Shown here: positions 5,922 through 7,947 of the stretch, piece by piece
Position numbering within the stretch: the first letter of the stretch is position 1
How the letters are laid out: every line of letters starts with the position of its first letter
Assembly: GCA_946480525.1 (NCBI GenBank)
Contig: CAMLLA010000186.1
Span: 1 to 7,947 of the forward strand
Origin: an uncultured Asticcacaulis sp.
GTDB lineage: Bacteria; Pseudomonadota; Alphaproteobacteria; Caulobacterales; Caulobacteraceae
Reading direction: 5' to 3'
DNA: 7,947 nt
Made by a program: the position numbers and the translations under genes
The notes under the pieces: model-generated
What the model was told of the DNA's origin: nothing
The model's input: the letters and a program-made list of their open reading frames with translations, nothing else
The model's database searches: none

Positions 5922-7481
5922 ATGGGGAAAAATACCTTAAGTGCTTTCTTCAAAAATCGCTCGATGGTCGCGGGCGCAATTGCGGGCCTGGCGCTCGGTG
6001 CGGGCGTTGCTGCTGCTGCCATGTCGGGTTTCAACGGCGCCGGCGCGGGTATCGGTTATGACGGCGCCCAGCTGATCAAGGCTGCCGACCTGACCCCAGT
6101 CAAGCCGCCCAATGGCGCGCCCATGTCCTTCGCCGACATGATCGAGCGCGTATCGCCGGCTGTCGTCTCGATCGAGACCAAGGGCAAGATGAAGGTGCCG
6201 ACGGGTATTCCGGCGCTTCCGGGCTTCGACTTCCCCGGCCAGGACGATGACAGCCAGGGCGGCCGCGAACAGGAAGTGCGCGGCGCGGGTTCGGGCTTTT
6301 TCATTTCGGCTGACGGCTATGTCGTCACCAACAACCACGTCATCCAGGGCGCCGACGACATTACTGTCAAGCTGACCAATGACAAGGAACTGAAGGCCAA
6401 GGTCATCGGCCGTGACCCGGCCACCGACCTGGCCGTGCTCAAGGTCGAAGGCCACGACTTCCCGTTCGTGCGCTGGGAGCTGGAACGCAAGCCGCGCGTC
6501 GGCGACTGGGTCGTCGCCGTCGGCAACCCGTTCAACTTCTCAAACACCGCGACCGCTGGCATCGTGTCGGCCTATGGCCGCGACCTGCGTGAGTCGGGGA
6601 CCAGCTATATCGACTACCTGCAGATCGACGCCGCCATCAACCGGGGCAATTCCGGTGGCCCGACCTTTGACCTTTATGGCCGCGTCATCGGCGTCAACAC
6701 CGCCATCGTCACACCTTCGGGCGCCAATGCCGGTGTCGGCTTCGCCATTCCCGCCGATGTCGCCAACCGCATCACCTCGCAACTGATCCGCGGCGTGAAG
6801 ATCGAGCGCGGCTATATCGGCGTGACGATTTCGCCGGTGACCCCGGAAAATGCCGAAGCGCTGGGCTCCACCGATACGACCGGCGCCTATATTACCGAAA
6901 CCACCAAGGCCGGCCCGGCCGACAAGGCGGGTGTCCAGGCGGGCGACATCGTTCGCACCGTCAACGGCCAGCCGGTCAAGAGTCCGACCGAGCTGACCCG
7001 CCGCATCGCAGATGTAAAGGTCGGCGAAAAGGTAACGCTTGGCGTACTGCGCAACGGCAAGGTTGTTAATCTGACCCTGACGGCGGCGCTGCGTCCCAGC
7101 GAGGAAGACCTGGCCAAGGGCCTGAACGGCGGGGATGACACGCCGGACGCGCCTGGCGCGGAATCGACGAGTACGCCGTCGGTCATGGGACTGAGTGTCA
7201 AGGCCCTGACGCCTGAGAACCGCCGCACCTACGGTCTGGATGCCGACGTCAAGGGCGTCGTCATCACCAATGTCGACATGAACAGCGACGGTGGCCAGAA
7301 GGGCCTCAAGCCCGGCGACGTCATCGTCCTGGCCGATCAGCGCCCGGTCGCGTCGCAGTCGGACTTCGCCAAGGTGGTCGACGAACTGAAGAAGGCAGGC
7401 CGTCCGGCCATCCTGCTTCTGGTCAGCCGCGACGGCCGCAACATCCCGCTGCCCCTGTCGCTGAAAGACGCAGCGAAGTAA
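5922..7481 (+). CDS. degP: DegP/MucD-type periplasmic serine endoprotease (Do family, HtrA)
   Basis: HtrA/Do proteases degrade or refold misfolded proteins in the periplasm. The 519-aa product starts with a basic segment and a hydrophobic Ala/Gly-rich stretch (about residues 15-34), acting as a signal peptide or membrane anchor. The chymotrypsin-like domain (about 65-275) has an intact triad: H139 in TNNHVIQGADDI, D169 in DPATDLAVLKV, and S244 in RGNSGGPTFD. Two PDZ domains follow, at about 287-380 (GYIGVTISPVTPENAEALG at its start) and about 423-515, joined by an acidic, Pro-rich linker. The loop after the first strand contains a short Asp/Gln-rich stretch, shorter than the regulatory loop of E. 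coli DegP. The start is supported by AAGGA at 5904-5908, at somewhat long spacing. It lies downstream of ccmH but has its own 164-bp upstream gap and its own terminator. Whether it is DegP, DegQ or MucD cannot be decided from sequence alone. Confidence 0.95.
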   Translation: MGKNTLSAFFKNRSMVAGAIAGLALGAGVAAAAMSGFNGAGAGIGYDGAQLIKAADLTPVKPPNGAPMSFADMIERVSPAVVSIETKGKMKVPTGIPALPGFDFPGQDDDSQGGREQEVRGAGSGFFISADGYVVTNNHVIQGADDITVKLTNDKELKAKVIGRDPATDLAVLKVEGHDFPFVRWELERKPRVGDWVVAVGNPFNFSNTATAGIVSAYGRDLRESGTSYIDYLQIDAAINRGNSGGPTFDLYGRVIGVNTAIVTPSGANAGVGFAIPADVANRITSQLIRGVKIERGYIGVTISPVTPENAEALGSTDTTGAYITETTKAGPADKAGVQAGDIVRTVNGQPVKSPTELTRRIADVKVGEKVTLGVLRNGKVVNLTLTAALRPSEEDLAKGLNGGDDTPDAPGAESTSTPSVMGLSVKALTPENRRTYGLDADVKGVVITNVDMNSDGGQKGLKPGDVIVLADQRPVASQSDFAKVVDELKKAGRPAILLLVSRDGRNIPLPLSLKDAAK

Positions 7482-7501
7482 GCGGGTCGGCGATCTGAAA
7501 G

Positions 7502-7531
7502 AAAAAGCCCTCCATAAACGGAGGGCTTTTT
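7502..7531 (+). terminator. Rho-independent terminator after degP
   Basis: A 12-bp stem, AAAAAGCCCTCC (7502-7513) with GGAGGGCTTTTT (7520-7531), encloses a 6-base ATAAAC loop. The GC-rich core is followed by a T-run, and it begins 20 bases after the degP stop. The A-tract on the left arm means it may also work on the minus strand. It separates degP transcription from the response regulator gene. Confidence 0.93.
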
Positions 7532-7549
7532 TGTTTCCCGAATGCTTAA

Positions 7550-7578
7550 TTGCGAATATTTAACGGGCCTGGGAGAAT
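7550..7578 (+). promoter_or_regulatory. Weak promoter candidate for the response regulator gene
   Basis: TTGCGA (7550-7555) and GAGAAT (7573-7578) are separated by 17 bases, each matching 4 of 6 consensus positions for housekeeping sigma factors. They sit in the AT-richer gap between the degP terminator and the response regulator start, where a promoter is expected because the terminator blocks read-through. The predicted transcription start would be near 7585, giving a leader of about 40 bases. Matches this weak arise by chance. Confidence 0.25.
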
Positions 7579-7622
7579 GATCCGCGCTAATAAAGTTACA
7601 TAAATAACGGAAAGAATCGCAC

Positions 7623-7947
7623 ATGCAGGTCCTGATCGTCGAAGATGACACGGAAGCCGCCCTCAACATGCAGAAGGGGCTCAAGGAGGCGGGCATCGAG
7701 GCGCGTCTGGCCGGTGACGGCAAGCAGGGGTTGGAAGCTATCCGCCAGCAGGCCCCCGACGTCATCATCCTCGACCGCATGATGCCGGTCATGGATGGCG
7801 TCAGCATGCTGACGCAAATGCGCTCCGAAGGCGTCGATACGCCGGTGCTGTTCCTGTCGGCGCTGGGTGAACTGGAAGACCGCGTCTCGGGCCTGCGCGC
7901 CGGCGCGGACGACTATCTCGTAAAACCCTATGCCCTGCCGGAGCTGT
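7623..7947 (+). CDS. Two-component response regulator, receiver domain (partial, OmpR/PhoB-like)
   Basis: The 5' part of a response regulator gene, cut by the window end after about 108 codons. The receiver domain is nearly complete: the acidic pocket E7-D8-D9 (VLIVEDD), phospho-acceptor D51 in IILDRMMP, the switch residue S79 in LFLSALGE, and the conserved K101 in DDYLVKPYALPEL. The KPYALPEL stretch and the DRVSGLRAGADDYLVKP pattern are those of OmpR/PhoB-family regulators, so a winged-helix DNA-binding domain is expected beyond the edge, but it is not seen. The ATG at 7623 is preceded by GGAAAG (7609-7614) with 8-base spacing. Its cognate histidine kinase probably follows downstream. Placement next to degP makes envelope-stress signalling plausible, by inference only. 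Confidence 0.92.
   Translation, partial: MQVLIVEDDTEAALNMQKGLKEAGIEARLAGDGKQGLEAIRQQAPDVIILDRMMPVMDGVSMLTQMRSEGVDTPVLFLSALGELEDRVSGLRAGADDYLVKPYALPEL

Noticed and set aside
7546..7564. TTAA-type pair resembling a CtrA binding site before the response regulator
   Set aside because: The two TTAA halves are 10 bases apart, whereas the known site needs 7, so it does not fit.

Overview
The window looks like chromosomal DNA of an alphaproteobacterium, most plausibly a member of the Caulobacterales (Caulobacter, Asticcacaulis or Brevundimonas-like). The evidence is the high G+C coding sequence, the gene order ccmI-ccmE-ccmF-ccmH followed by a Do-family periplasmic protease and an OmpR-type response regulator, and an intergenic-style GC-rich palindromic repeat. 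The genus is inferred from general knowledge and cannot be proven from the sequence alone.

Layout, all on the + strand. (1) 1-146: short leader with no convincing gene. (2) 147-1505: a 452-aa, apparently soluble, helix-rich protein that I do not recognise. (3) 1506-1581: intergenic gap with a strong extended -10 promoter candidate. (4) 1582-5757: a four-gene cytochrome c maturation (System I, Ccm) operon, ccmI-ccmE-ccmF-ccmH. All three junctions are 4-base ATGA stop/start overlaps, so translation is probably coupled. (5) 5758-5921: gap with a perfect 8-bp inverted repeat between two AAACGCT direct repeats. (6) 5922-7481: a DegP/MucD-type serine protease with two PDZ domains, closed by a textbook intrinsic terminator at 7502-7531. 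(7) 7623 to the window end: the receiver domain of a response regulator, cut off by the window edge.

The Ccm proteins act together at the periplasmic face of the inner membrane. CcmE carries heme covalently. CcmF takes the heme from CcmE and ligates it to apocytochrome c. CcmI presents the apocytochrome, and CcmH keeps its CXXCH thiols reduced. The heme-export and thiol genes ccmA, B, C, D and G are not here and must lie elsewhere. The protease and response regulator suggest an envelope quality-control theme next to the cytochrome assembly operon.

The most interesting object is a 135-bp palindromic repeat (5172-5306) inside the 5' end of ccmH, only 17 bases after the A of the start codon. 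Its length is exactly 45 codons and it has no stop in the ccmH frame. It therefore reads through and places about 45 extra residues before the signal peptide. Removing it restores an ordinary Sec signal peptide. This resembles the in-frame protein-coding palindromic elements described in Rickettsia (RPE), but here in a cytochrome c maturation gene.
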